DNA from: a virus
Virus record (IMG/VR): IMGVR_UViG_3300037485_001282
Coordinates: 79,702 to 143,701 of that record
Reading direction: 5' to 3' (one strand)
DNA: 64,000 nt
Shown: in pieces, positions 1 to 8,344 of the stretch
Layout: every line of letters begins with the position of its first letter
How positions within the stretch are numbered: position 1 is the first letter of the stretch
Notes under the pieces: model-generated
Told to the model about the DNA's origin: nothing
The model's input: the letters and a program-made list of their open reading frames with translations, nothing else
The model's database searches: none
Translations under genes and position numbers: made by a program

Positions 1-115
1 CATTAGCGAAAAAGGTATTTGGTGCGTCTTCCATACCTATGTCATAAACTTCTTGTTCGACTGTCCCGTCCGAAACAAGTTCGATTGATTCTATTTCATC
101 TATATAATAATTCAT
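1..115 (-). CDS. 43: DNA polymerase gp43, C-terminal part (partial): begins with split-intein C-half
   Basis: Reading leftward from the ATG at 115-113 gives 38 residues that run off the window. They end VYDIGMEDAPNTFFAN, which fits intein block F (VYDL-V-HNFFAN type) just before the C-terminal splice junction. This is the C-half of the intein whose N-half ends the polymerase fragment at 1806-3941. The ATG follows the stop of the endonuclease gene by one base, and its GAGGAA ribosome site lies inside that gene's last codons, so the two are translationally coupled. The terminal HN and the C-extein lie outside the window; that the C-extein is the rest of the polymerase is inferred. Confidence 0.85.
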   Translation of the reverse strand, partial: MNYYIDEIESIELVSDGTVEQEVYDIGMEDAPNTFFAN

Positions 116-116
116 T

Positions 117-1766
117 TTATTCCTCATTCCAAATAAATTTTATGTGTCCGCAGTCCCATACTCTTCTATAGTTATTATTAATCATATTAGAAAATTCTGT
201 TAACGTTTCATCATAAATTGGTAATATTTTTTTTAAATTCTCTTTATAACATTTAAATCTACTTACATATATTTCTTCATCTTTAACATAAAAATAGTTT
301 GGAGAAGATAACCCACTATGTTTAAATCCAATATTTTCAAAATTTTTGCCATCAGATAATCTAAAATCGCACACAAATAGAACCTCTCTTGGGGTGAATT
401 TTTCTTTAAAATAATCAAACAATATTTTTTCGCTTTTGAAAATGCTTATGTTATTTAAATTACAATATCTTGTTATCTCCCACTGGTGTTTGGTGTTTGA
501 GCAAATACCCATTACTGATATTATCGCGTTGTTATAAAATAACCCAATTTTTATTTTTGATAATTTTACTCCATTTAAATTATTATGGGTACAAAAATTA
601 TTAAATTCTTTATCTGAAATTTCTTTAACTACACATTCGCTCGCGTCTATAATGTTGCTGATTTTATTTAATTTATTCTTTATTATCGATTTCCAAATCT
701 CCCTCTTCACAACATTTTTCCACTCAAATTCGAACATATGCAATAATTCTATATTTTTTTCTTTACATAATATTGTTTTATTTGCATGATAATTTTTCTC
801 TTTTTCAGTTTCTTCTTTATTGAACGAATGCCAATAATTACCATTGAATTCAATAGCCAGATTTTTATTTGGAACAAAAATATCAATTTCTTTCGGGGGT
901 ATAATATATCGCACATTTTCTACTATCGATTCATCGAGTTCCTTGATAAAATCACATACCTCTTTTTCTTGATGTGATCTAATTTGGCTGCAATATGGAC
1001 AACCATAGCCAGATTTATGATCATTTGGCGTTTGCCAAAATGACCCATGCTCTTTACATTTTATTTCTACTTTTTCTTTAGCTGATCGGTAAACGACAAA
1101 ACTATAATCATAAAGATCGCCATGTGATTTTTTAAAATCAACTATAGTTTCTTCTTGTGTTTTAAATGATCTTATGCTATTAAATTCGTTAGCGCATTTA
1201 GGGCAGCCATGTCCTAATAAGTGAATAGATGGTAATTGAAAGAATACACCGTGCTTTTTGCAGTGTATTTCTAATTTTTTGTCTTCCGTAAAGTTATTTA
1301 CGTAAGAATATAAGTTATTGTGTTTTTTATTAAGTAACTCATCCCATTTCTCGAACGAATAACTCAGCGCCTTACTAATGTTTTCTCTTTTGCATATTGG
1401 ACAACCTATTCCCCTAAAATGAGGAGCAGGGGCTTGCCAAAAAGAGCCATGCTTTTTACATATTATTTCTACTTTTTCCGAACAAGATACATATTTTACT
1501 TTTGAGTAGTCATATTTGTATTTGTGTTTTTCGTTAGATTTTTCTATAAACATTTCGTTGGTGAATGTTCTTTTAAGGGCATATGATTCTCTTCTACAAA
1601 TTGGGCACCCTAGGGTTCTACTAATATCTGCGTTTCTTTTTTTAAATTTTATACTGTGTTTATTACAAAACAGTTCTATTATTTTCTTGTCGTGGTCTAA
1701 AATTTTAATTACACTCACATGCGGCAAATGTTTTTCCACTCTAATTTTTATCTGATCAATGTTCAT
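117..1766 (-). CDS. Homing endonuclease (EDxHD/Vsr-like) inside the fractured polymerase gene
   Basis: This 549-residue protein lies between the two halves of the split polymerase gene and is not part of either. The N-terminal half holds four repeats of the type CKKHGSFWQ...GCPIC, each with a CxxC pair, probably small zinc-binding DNA-recognition modules. Residues about 300-360 read EIDIFVPNKNLAIEFNGNYW then H, the nuclease core of the Vsr-like EDxHD homing endonucleases. The C-terminal part resembles that of the endonuclease at 30330-32123. Free-standing endonucleases of this family are known inside genes fractured by split inteins. The role, cutting an intact polymerase allele to spread the insertion, is inferred. 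It has its own late promoter at 1785-1792. Confidence 0.85.
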   Translation of the reverse strand: MNIDQIKIRVEKHLPHVSVIKILDHDKKIIELFCNKHSIKFKKRNADISRTLGCPICRRESYALKRTFTNEMFIEKSNEKHKYKYDYSKVKYVSCSEKVEIICKKHGSFWQAPAPHFRGIGCPICKRENISKALSYSFEKWDELLNKKHNNLYSYVNNFTEDKKLEIHCKKHGVFFQLPSIHLLGHGCPKCANEFNSIRSFKTQEETIVDFKKSHGDLYDYSFVVYRSAKEKVEIKCKEHGSFWQTPNDHKSGYGCPYCSQIRSHQEKEVCDFIKELDESIVENVRYIIPPKEIDIFVPNKNLAIEFNGNYWHSFNKEETEKEKNYHANKTILCKEKNIELLHMFEFEWKNVVKREIWKSIIKNKLNKISNIIDASECVVKEISDKEFNNFCTHNNLNGVKLSKIKIGLFYNNAIISVMGICSNTKHQWEITRYCNLNNISIFKSEKILFDYFKEKFTPREVLFVCDFRLSDGKNFENIGFKHSGLSSPNYFYVKDEEIYVSRFKCYKENLKKILPIYDETLTEFSNMINNNYRRVWDCGHIKFIWNEE

Positions 1767-1784
1767 AAGGTATATCCTTAATCA

Positions 1785-1792
1785 TATTTATA
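1785..1792 (-). promoter_or_regulatory. T4-type late promoter for the endonuclease in gene 43
   Basis: On the minus strand the octamer reads TATAAATA, the exact T4 late -10 sequence. It ends 18 bases before the endonuclease ATG (1766), with a possible AAGGAT ribosome site between. It lies in the gap after the polymerase N-part, so the endonuclease can be expressed late and independently. Confidence 0.75.
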
Positions 1793-1805
1793 TAAATTTT
1801 AACAT

Positions 1806-3941
1806 TTATATGACTATAATTTTATCTCCAATTTTTAGGTTATGTGATTCTTTGTTTACCATGTTACTATTGGCGTCAATAGTAATTAACGGATGATCAG
1901 ATGTAACTGTAATTGTTTTTCCTGATTTCGTTTTTATCTTATATAATTTCTTTTTTGTCAGATGCTTTTCTATATATTTGACTTTGCCAGAAATTACATT
2001 TGATATGGTCGAATCAAACATAGGTAAAAGTAAGTTATTAGGGAAAACGAATTCTCTTCCATCATAATTTTTCTTGAAATTGATTGGTTCTTCTGTTTTT
2101 AATTCGGAAAAAATATCTTCTATTGCTATGTTTCTATTTTTACCTAAGTCATTGATAACCATGGACTTAGCCACGGAATCGGTATCTGCGTATATACAAA
2201 CATCATTAACGTTAATTGCGTTGTGTCTTTTCGCTAATTCCGTATCTTTAAATTTAGTTAAAAAATAGTTCTGAACCGTATCATTTACTGTTTTCGTTAT
2301 AGATTGTCCAGTTAAAGTCACCGCCATAGCATTATCTAGGTCATAAAATCTTGAATAAGGTGTCGATAAAAACCCATAAACAGAGTTCAAAAGCAGTTTG
2401 TAGTTGATTTGACGAGCATCGTGGGCGCTATATTCTGCTTTATTATTGTTTCTTTCTGCTTCTAACATTAACTCTTTATAATATTTTCTTTTATCAAACC
2501 ATTCAGAAATAAACGAAGGAACAATACCTTTAACATCTTGGCGATAGATAGCCCCATTGCCAGCCAAGCAGAAATTCTTTGCTTTAATTAACTTTGCTAG
2601 TTCCCTTATAGAAGTTTCTATGCCACTAAAAGTTACTAAATAGTCATCTATATCTTTACCAGCGATTAACTTACGTAAATCTGGAACATATTGACCATCG
2701 ACTCTTCCTATTTTAGTTTCTGGGCTAATGTTCCAACCCATCATAATAGAAGGATACAATGAAGTAGCATCGAAAGATACCGTCCATTCATGTAGTCCCT
2801 TTATAGGATCTTTAACGTAACCACCTGGAAACTTTTTAGGTTCTATGTCTCGTTTCACATCTGGAAGAACAATATTTTTCTTTGATAGTTCCGATAAGAA
2901 GGCACCATCAAGGACTCTAACAGTTTTCTGATAGAACTCGAAAGGAACTCGGCAACCATAGCAGAAACTGAAGAGAATATTTAGGAACTTCTTTTTTGCT
3001 TCTAGTTTCTTTAGGAGTCTAACGTCATGGACATTATACTCTACATATTTCTGCCAGTCGTTATTATAGAGATCAACTAGAGTTCCTGTGTATTCTAGTT
3101 TACGTTCCCCTAGTTCCTCTTCAGCAATAGAATCTAATTTCCAGCTTGGTCTAGCGGAAAAGGTATATGTTTTAAATACTTCTAACATATCAATACAAGA
3201 GATGCCAGCAATTGAATAAGTTTTCTTAATTTTTCCATTTTTCAAAGTAGTTTCTATTTCTTTAACTACTCCAATGGGACTTAAGTCACTTGCAGCGTCT
3301 TCGTGGAAGATTTTGTTAATTCTATTTACTATGTAGGGAATATCGAAAAAGTTACTATTCCAGCCACTAAGGAAATCTGGGTGACTGTTTCTAACAAAGG
3401 TCATGAATTGGTTTAGTAATTCATTTTCATTTGATATGATAGTTTTTTCGTATTTCTCGTTTGCTTCATCTAGGAAACTTGTATTAAAGTCTCTTTCAGC
3501 AAATATAAAGTATTTTTGCTGTTTAGTTGACCAAACAGTAATAATAGTTATTGGGAAGTTAGCATCTTCTGGTTTAGGGAATCCTTTTTCAGAATGCACC
3601 TCAATATCCAATAACCATATATCGAAGTCAGGAATGGTTAGTTCCTGACCTAGATAGTGGCTAACTATAAACTTAGTTTCTAGTGGAATGTCTGATTCAA
3701 ACAGTTCCATTCCACTTGCTTTAAGTCTTTCGATTTTCTTTTTATATGCGTAGATGGTATCTGTTTCTATTTTTCTTGCTGGATCACCGAAAATAGTTTT
3801 ATATTCTGGATTCTTTAAGAGTTTATCTTTCAAGAAAAAGAATAGAGGAGCGGGAAGACGCTTATGAACTTTATGTCCATCTTCATATTCCCACAGATTT
3901 ATTTCTGACTTTCGGTAATCAACAAAAATATTAGAATACAT
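1806..3941 (-). CDS. 43: DNA polymerase gp43, N-terminal part fused to split-intein N-half
   Basis: Residues 1-588 are a family B DNA polymerase of T4 type: exonuclease motifs at D112/E114, D200 and Y302/D306, motif A DATSLYPS at 391-398, motif B around KLLLNSVYG (515-523), and motif C stopping at YADTD (584-588). The next residue, Ser589, starts an intein N-half of 123 residues with block A (SVAKSMVI) and block B (TVTSDHPLIT). The protein then stops and an endonuclease gene follows; the intein C-half starts at 115. The chain lacks the polymerase thumb, so trans-splicing should be needed for a full enzyme. The start overlaps the upstream stop (TGATG) with an AAGGA ribosome site. Confidence 0.95.
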   Translation of the reverse strand: MYSNIFVDYRKSEINLWEYEDGHKVHKRLPAPLFFFLKDKLLKNPEYKTIFGDPARKIETDTIYAYKKKIERLKASGMELFESDIPLETKFIVSHYLGQELTIPDFDIWLLDIEVHSEKGFPKPEDANFPITIITVWSTKQQKYFIFAERDFNTSFLDEANEKYEKTIISNENELLNQFMTFVRNSHPDFLSGWNSNFFDIPYIVNRINKIFHEDAASDLSPIGVVKEIETTLKNGKIKKTYSIAGISCIDMLEVFKTYTFSARPSWKLDSIAEEELGERKLEYTGTLVDLYNNDWQKYVEYNVHDVRLLKKLEAKKKFLNILFSFCYGCRVPFEFYQKTVRVLDGAFLSELSKKNIVLPDVKRDIEPKKFPGGYVKDPIKGLHEWTVSFDATSLYPSIMMGWNISPETKIGRVDGQYVPDLRKLIAGKDIDDYLVTFSGIETSIRELAKLIKAKNFCLAGNGAIYRQDVKGIVPSFISEWFDKRKYYKELMLEAERNNNKAEYSAHDARQINYKLLLNSVYGFLSTPYSRFYDLDNAMAVTLTGQSITKTVNDTVQNYFLTKFKDTELAKRHNAINVNDVCIYADTDSVAKSMVINDLGKNRNIAIEDIFSELKTEEPINFKKNYDGREFVFPNNLLLPMFDSTISNVISGKVKYIEKHLTKKKLYKIKTKSGKTITVTSDHPLITIDANSNMVNKESHNLKIGDKIIVI

Positions 3942-4264
3942 CAGGCATCCTTATTTTCTACTATGTCGAAATTAGCTGCTGATGGATTAGCTTCCATCCA
4001 CTTAGCAAAATCTAATGGATCAACTCCAATTTGCAATAGAACATCTCTAGCAAATAAACGAGAGTCACCATATAAAGAAGCATTAAGATTCTTTAAGAAA
4101 GAATTGGCATGTTCAAAGTGAATATGCGTTCTCTTTTCGGTAACGTCATCTTGATAGAACTCGGTTCTATTAGTTGAGATCTTTCCATTATCCATGATTT
4201 CGATCTGGATACGGAATTGCACCTTGGGCTTGGGTGGCTTTTTTTCTTTAGGTTCTTTTGGCAT
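3941..4264 (-). CDS. Small basic protein of unknown function upstream of DNA polymerase
   Basis: This 107-residue protein is not recognised. The N-terminus is lysine and proline rich (MPKEPKEKKPPKPK); the rest looks like a small folded domain. I chose the ATG at 4264 because GGAGG stands seven bases before it; a start 11 codons upstream would lack a site. It overlaps the polymerase start by one base, so the two are co-transcribed and probably translationally coupled. In T4 the repressor RegA holds this position, but I see no RegA similarity, so a role in replication or polymerase control is only a positional guess. Confidence 0.7.
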   Translation of the reverse strand: MPKEPKEKKPPKPKVQFRIQIEIMDNGKISTNRTEFYQDDVTEKRTHIHFEHANSFLKNLNASLYGDSRLFARDVLLQIGVDPLDFAKWMEANPSAANFDIVENKDA

Positions 4265-4287
4265 TATGTGCCTCCTTGTGGGGAGCA

Positions 4288-4315
4288 ATAATACCATAAC
4301 TTTTTCATTTGTAAA
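4288..4315 (-). promoter_or_regulatory. Sigma70-type promoter for the polymerase operon
   Basis: Minus strand TTTACA (4315-4310), 16-base spacer, TATTAT (4293-4288), placed 24 bases before the ATG at 4264. This would give early or middle expression of the small gene and polymerase by host RNA polymerase. Confidence 0.6.
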
Positions 4316-4331
4316 TAGGCAGTTTTTAAAT

Positions 4332-5420
4332 CTATTTTATTTTGAATGTTTTCTCGTATAATCCGTAGTTTTCTGGATTTTCCATCCAGCGTTTATTAAG
4401 TTCGGTTTTTCCTGCTTCGAGACTATTATTCTTAAAGTTCAAATCTTTTTCGAACTTTTTAAGAGCCTGATACCACTCATCTACTCTGTTTTCAACGGAA
4501 ACTACTCCGTTAATTAAATCATACGGCCCAATGCCCTTTCCTATTGATGAACATAGACAAGGGAGACCCATTGCAGAAAATTCTAATAGTTTTAAATCAG
4601 ACTTAGCGTAATTGAAAATATGGTCTTTAATGGGTATTATTCCAACATCAGCGTTTATTTCATCCATTTTTTGTGGATAGTCATAAAAATCTTCCCATTC
4701 ATGGAACTCAACCTTACCTAAAAGTTCTGGTGGCATTGTTCCCATAAATACCCATTCAAATTCGTTAATAGTTTTATAAATTAAAGGCAAAAGAAACTCC
4801 ATATCCCCGCCTTTTGCTATATGACTTGAGGATCCAGACCAAAATATACGCATTTTTTTACTTGTATTAAATTTATTTCGCTTTCCACAACCGTACCAAA
4901 GATGCTTTGGTAAAAAATTAGGAATAACTACTGAATTTTTTACATTATGCTTTTCTTCATAATAGTCTTTTAAAAACTGGGTACTAAAAGTAACTACATC
5001 CGACATATTAAATAAATCTATTAAGTTATTTTTTCTGGTTTGAGTGTAGTATCTATAAGCCTCTATGTTACAAGGCTCTATCTCATGAACCAAGTCATCT
5101 AGATCAAAAGTTATTCTAGTTTTAAAGTTGTTTTTAGTGATTAGTTTCTTGTATTCGTAGATATAGGATTTTTGGCGATGAGTTGTTTGTCGCTGAAATC
5201 TTAGCCAATCCATATTAGAAATATATGTTATATCAAAATTAAATCCGAATAAAAAGGGACTAACAAAGTTAGATTTAGAAATTAAATAAGAAAACGGAAT
5301 AAAGGTTCTATAAAAACCGCACCCAGCCGTATCGCTTGGGAAATTTAATACACAAGTATGTGGTGGTTTAGGTGATTTAAAAAGTTTTTGTAGATCTGTT
5401 TTAGCTTGGTCTGATGGCAT
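4332..5420 (-). CDS. Glycosyltransferase, GT-B/GT4-like
   Basis: This 362-residue protein looks like a GT-B fold glycosyltransferase. Its N-terminal half includes a phrase typical of the acceptor domain (VLNFPSDTAGCGFYR). The C-terminal half has VVIPNFL, then RIFWSGSSSHIAKGGD, and a nucleotide-sugar region ADVGIIPIKD...KLLEFSAMGLPCLCS, which is the GT4-type donor-binding pattern. The substrate cannot be told; virion proteins, DNA or cell surface are all possible. A second, unrelated glycosyltransferase lies at 13062-14156. The start has AAGGAAC before it. The gene is divergent from gp55. Confidence 0.75.
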   Translation of the reverse strand: MPSDQAKTDLQKLFKSPKPPHTCVLNFPSDTAGCGFYRTFIPFSYLISKSNFVSPFLFGFNFDITYISNMDWLRFQRQTTHRQKSYIYEYKKLITKNNFKTRITFDLDDLVHEIEPCNIEAYRYYTQTRKNNLIDLFNMSDVVTFSTQFLKDYYEEKHNVKNSVVIPNFLPKHLWYGCGKRNKFNTSKKMRIFWSGSSSHIAKGGDMEFLLPLIYKTINEFEWVFMGTMPPELLGKVEFHEWEDFYDYPQKMDEINADVGIIPIKDHIFNYAKSDLKLLEFSAMGLPCLCSSIGKGIGPYDLINGVVSVENRVDEWYQALKKFEKDLNFKNNSLEAGKTELNKRWMENPENYGLYEKTFKIK

Positions 5421-5428
5421 TTTGTTCC

Positions 5429-5457
5429 TTTAAAAGTTTTTGTAAAATGGGTATAAT
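5429..5457 (+). promoter_or_regulatory. Possible sigma70-type promoter for gp55
   Basis: A perfect TATAAT (5452-5457) lies 20 bases before the gp55 ATG. The best -35 is a weak TTTAAA (5429-5434) at 17-base spacing. Confidence 0.4.
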
Positions 5458-5477
5458 AATTATTAAGTGAGGAAAAT

Positions 5478-5948
5478 ATGAAAAAAGCAAAGTCTCCGAG
5501 AATTTTTAATTCGATTAGAAAAAGTCGATCTTCTTCAACCCCAGATAGATATTATATCGATAAAAATGAATATTTGAGGGAGTTACTTAAATTCAAGAAA
5601 ACTGGGAAATCTTCTGAACGATTGGGTGAATTATTTAAACTACATGTAGATAAGATGGGAACATCTTTTGCTTTTAAGAACTATACCTACTTAGATGAGA
5701 TGAAATCAGATGCTTTAATCTTTCTTTTAAAATATGCTAATAGATTCGATCCCGAGTTTATATCTGACAAAGTTCAAGGAACTACTTGCTTTTCATATTG
5801 TTCTACTATAATATACAGAGCTTTCATTCAGACGATAAACCGAGAACAAAAATACGCCAATTTAAAAAATGATATTATTCAGAATCAAGATCATTTAAAT
5901 GGTAGTGCGCCAAAGGCAAGTATTTTTGATGAGATGACATTAGATTAA
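5478..5948 (+). CDS. 55: Late-transcription sigma factor gp55
   Basis: This 156-residue protein fits gp55, the T4 late sigma factor that binds host RNA polymerase core and recognises TATAAATA. The central part (about 60-125: SFAFKNYTYLDEMKSDALIF...FSYCSTIIYRAFIQTINRE) follows the sigma region 2 pattern seen in T4 gp55. T4 gp55 is 185 residues; this one is shorter. The C-terminus, KASIFDEMTLD, looks like a T4 sliding-clamp binding peptide, as expected because the clamp activates late transcription. The many TATAAATA boxes in this window are its likely targets. gp47 follows after 11 bases. Confidence 0.88.
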   Translation: MKKAKSPRIFNSIRKSRSSSTPDRYYIDKNEYLRELLKFKKTGKSSERLGELFKLHVDKMGTSFAFKNYTYLDEMKSDALIFLLKYANRFDPEFISDKVQGTTCFSYCSTIIYRAFIQTINREQKYANLKNDIIQNQDHLNGSAPKASIFDEMTLD

Positions 5949-5959
5949 AGGATTTTATA

Positions 5960-7072
5960 ATGACATATAAGTTAGGAATCTTAAGTGACTTCCATTTAGG
6001 ATATAAAAATAACAGTGAAAACTACCTAACTATTATGGAAAATTATTTTCTGAAGACGCTTCCCTCGATACTTAAAGAAAATAAAATAAGTGATGTTCGA
6101 TTATTGGGGGATATATTTGATAATAGAAACACGATTAATGTAAGAACATTAAATATTGCTTTAAATATATTTAGATGGTATCAAACTAATTTACCACACG
6201 TTAAGTGGTCAATAGTTGTTGGAAATCACGATATTTACTATCATAATCGTTTAGATGTTAACTCTCTAGAGGTTTTTAGAGAGTTAAATAATATTAATAT
6301 AATTGATAAATTGACTATTGAAAAAATAGGAAATAAATCTATTGTTAGCGTTCCTTGGATTATAGATGGAGCAGAAGCGGATATTAAGTTTAAGGAGCTA
6401 ACAAACGGTACTAATATCTATGATCTGTGTTTAGGGCATTTCGATATTCAAGGATGTGAAATGCAAAGAGGACACGTATCTGAACATGGAATCCCCAAAG
6501 GAACATTTAAGAGTTTCAAAAAATTATTTTCTGGACATTTTCATATTAGAAACACAGGTAAAGATGATAAGATTACCTTTTGTGGTTGTCCCTATCAATT
6601 AACTTGGGGTGATTATGATAATACTAAAGGTTTCCATATTTACGATATAGATACTAATGAGACCACATTTATAGAAAATACAGATTCTCCTCAGTTTATT
6701 AAAATTACGGTCGAAGACTTTATTAGTAAAAACGTAGAGAAGATAAAAAAAGTAACTGGAAATTTTGTTAAGTTAATTATAGAAAAGCAAATAAAAGAAA
6801 GTGATACTATAAAGTTAATTCAGAGAATAGAGTCACTAAAGCCACTAAAATTAGATATAGAAAATAATACTTTAATATCTCTTGCTGAATCAGAAGAAGC
6901 AACTAAACTTGTAGAAAAATATAAAGATACTAATTTAATGTCTGGGGATTCTAATCTTTTCATGACTGATTACGTCGAAAATATTTTAGAAGTTAACGAT
7001 AAGGACATTAAGAAAGAATATTTAATTTCAATTCTTAATGATTTCTACCAAAAAGTAATAAAGGAAAAATAA
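5960..7072 (+). CDS. 47: Recombination endonuclease subunit gp47 (SbcD/Mre11-like)
   Basis: This 370-residue protein is the nuclease subunit of the gp46/gp47 complex, which trims DNA ends for recombination-dependent replication. The calcineurin-type metallophosphatase motifs are clear: LSDFHLG (8-14), LLGDIFDNR (near 48-56), VVGNHD (near 86-91) and the later LGHFDIQG and SGHFH. Its stop directly abuts the gp46 start, matching the T4 order 47-46. Ribosome site AAAGGA precedes the ATG. Length is close to T4 gp47 (339). Confidence 0.93.
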   Translation: MTYKLGILSDFHLGYKNNSENYLTIMENYFLKTLPSILKENKISDVRLLGDIFDNRNTINVRTLNIALNIFRWYQTNLPHVKWSIVVGNHDIYYHNRLDVNSLEVFRELNNINIIDKLTIEKIGNKSIVSVPWIIDGAEADIKFKELTNGTNIYDLCLGHFDIQGCEMQRGHVSEHGIPKGTFKSFKKLFSGHFHIRNTGKDDKITFCGCPYQLTWGDYDNTKGFHIYDIDTNETTFIENTDSPQFIKITVEDFISKNVEKIKKVTGNFVKLIIEKQIKESDTIKLIQRIESLKPLKLDIENNTLISLAESEEATKLVEKYKDTNLMSGDSNLFMTDYVENILEVNDKDIKKEYLISILNDFYQKVIKEK

Positions 7073-7312
7073 ATGGCTAATTTAGAATTTAAAGACATTA
7101 CCGTTAAGAACTTCATGAGTTTCGGTAATGTTGAGACTACTCTTGACTATAAGACTGGGCTTAATCTAGTTACTGGGAAAATAGAAGGCACTAATGCGGC
7201 AAATGGGGCAGGTAAATGTTTAAAAAAATCTACGGAAATTTTAGTAGATTTTGAAGATGATGCGACCAAAAAAGCATTTGAAAATTATATTCTAAGTTCC
7301 GAATATAAATAG
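7073..7312 (+). CDS. 46: Recombination endonuclease gp46, N-terminal fragment with 31-residue split-intein N-half
   Basis: Residues 1-48 are the start of an SMC-like ATPase, ending inside the Walker A loop as GTNAANGAGK. Cys49 then begins an intein N-half (CLKKSTEILV is block A), which stops at residue 79 after only 31 intein residues. Block B is not here; it lies in the downstream partner at 8316. A split between blocks A and B is atypical. The native P-loop has Ser after GK, and the partner supplies it (SHN then SCLLSDATSF). Without splicing neither product has a whole ATP site. The homing endonuclease gene follows after 18 bases. Confidence 0.93.
   Translation: MANLEFKDITVKNFMSFGNVETTLDYKTGLNLVTGKIEGTNAANGAGKCLKKSTEILVDFEDDATKKAFENYILSSEYK
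7304..7311 (+). promoter_or_regulatory. T4-type late promoter for the endonuclease in gene 46
   Basis: An exact TATAAATA overlaps the last codons and stop of the gp46 N-fragment and ends 19 bases before the endonuclease ATG (7331). This matches the arrangement in the polymerase gene (1785-1792). Confidence 0.75.
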
Positions 7313-7330
7313 TGGTATAGGAGATTCCCG

Positions 7331-8344
7331 ATGCCATTATCGAAAAAACAACAAACGGTTAAAAAAGAAAATTCAAAACGAGGGCCAACTTTTAGTCCGT
7401 TTTCTAAAGAATTCTATATGCATTATAAAGGCATGACCTTGGAAGAGGCAACTAAAGAAGCCAAAACAAAAAGACCATGTAATGTTGAATATTGGATTAA
7501 AAAAGGATTCAGTGTTGATGCCTCAATATTAAAAGTAAAAGATCATCAGAAAAAAACATCTATTATAAGAGTTGAAAAAGTTAATAATGGTGAACTTATA
7601 TATTTTGGGCCAAATCAGACAGAATATTGGAAAAATAGAGGGTTTACCGACGAAGAAGCAATATTAAAAGTTTCAGAAAGACAATCTACTTTTTCTAAGG
7701 TAAAATTAATAGAAAAATTGGGAGAAGAAAGGGGATTGGCGAGATGGAAAGAGAGACAGATTAAGTGGCAAAAAACACTGGGGGAGAAATCTAAAGAAGA
7801 AATATCTGAAATTAATAGAAAGAAATTAGTTACGCTGTCTAATATGCAAGAAAAATATGGTGAAGTGTTGGGTGAAGAAAAATATAATATCTGGAAAAAC
7901 AGTCATAACATGTTTTCCTCAAAAGAAGCAACTGAGTTTTTCAAAAAAATAACTGATTATATAGTTGATAATTTTCAAGTAAATAGAAAACAAATATATT
8001 TTGAGGACAATGATAATAATGAAATGTTCCTAAAAGACAACGACGGAAAACATTTTTTATATGATTATTGCGTTCGAGATTTATTTTTAATAATAGAATA
8101 CCATGGAATAAAATTTCACCCAAATAAAGATAAACTATCCGAAGAAGAGTGGGCCGAGTGGAAATGTCTTTTTTCAGAAAATACAGCAGAATATGTTTAT
8201 TCAAGAGATCAATATAAGAAAAAATTGGCTATGGACTGTGGATTTTCTTTTTTCGAAGTTTTCTCAGACGATCCAGACAAATTTAACAGAGTAATAGAAT
8301 TTATAAGGAAACATCATGAAGACAACAATAGGCACGATAAATGA
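7331..8344 (+). CDS. Homing endonuclease inside the fractured gp46 gene
   Basis: This 337-residue protein sits between the two halves of gp46. Residues about 20-110 contain two or three repeats of the type EYWIKKGFSVDASILKV / EYWKNRGFTDEEAILKV, likely DNA-recognition modules. The C-terminal part reads YDYCVRDLFLIIEYHGIKFH, a Vsr-like endonuclease core, followed by GFSFFEVFSDD. It is therefore likely a free-standing homing endonuclease, of a different subtype from the one in the polymerase gene, which carries CxxC modules. The start is set by TAGGAG eight bases upstream. Its end overlaps the gp46 C-part by 29 bases, and it has its own late promoter at 7304. Confidence 0.8.
   Translation: MPLSKKQQTVKKENSKRGPTFSPFSKEFYMHYKGMTLEEATKEAKTKRPCNVEYWIKKGFSVDASILKVKDHQKKTSIIRVEKVNNGELIYFGPNQTEYWKNRGFTDEEAILKVSERQSTFSKVKLIEKLGEERGLARWKERQIKWQKTLGEKSKEEISEINRKKLVTLSNMQEKYGEVLGEEKYNIWKNSHNMFSSKEATEFFKKITDYIVDNFQVNRKQIYFEDNDNNEMFLKDNDGKHFLYDYCVRDLFLIIEYHGIKFHPNKDKLSEEEWAEWKCLFSENTAEYVYSRDQYKKKLAMDCGFSFFEVFSDDPDKFNRVIEFIRKHHEDNNRHDK

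Noticed and set aside
3941-4264. RegA (position upstream of gene 43 as in T4)
   Set aside because: No sequence resemblance to RegA; position alone is not enough.
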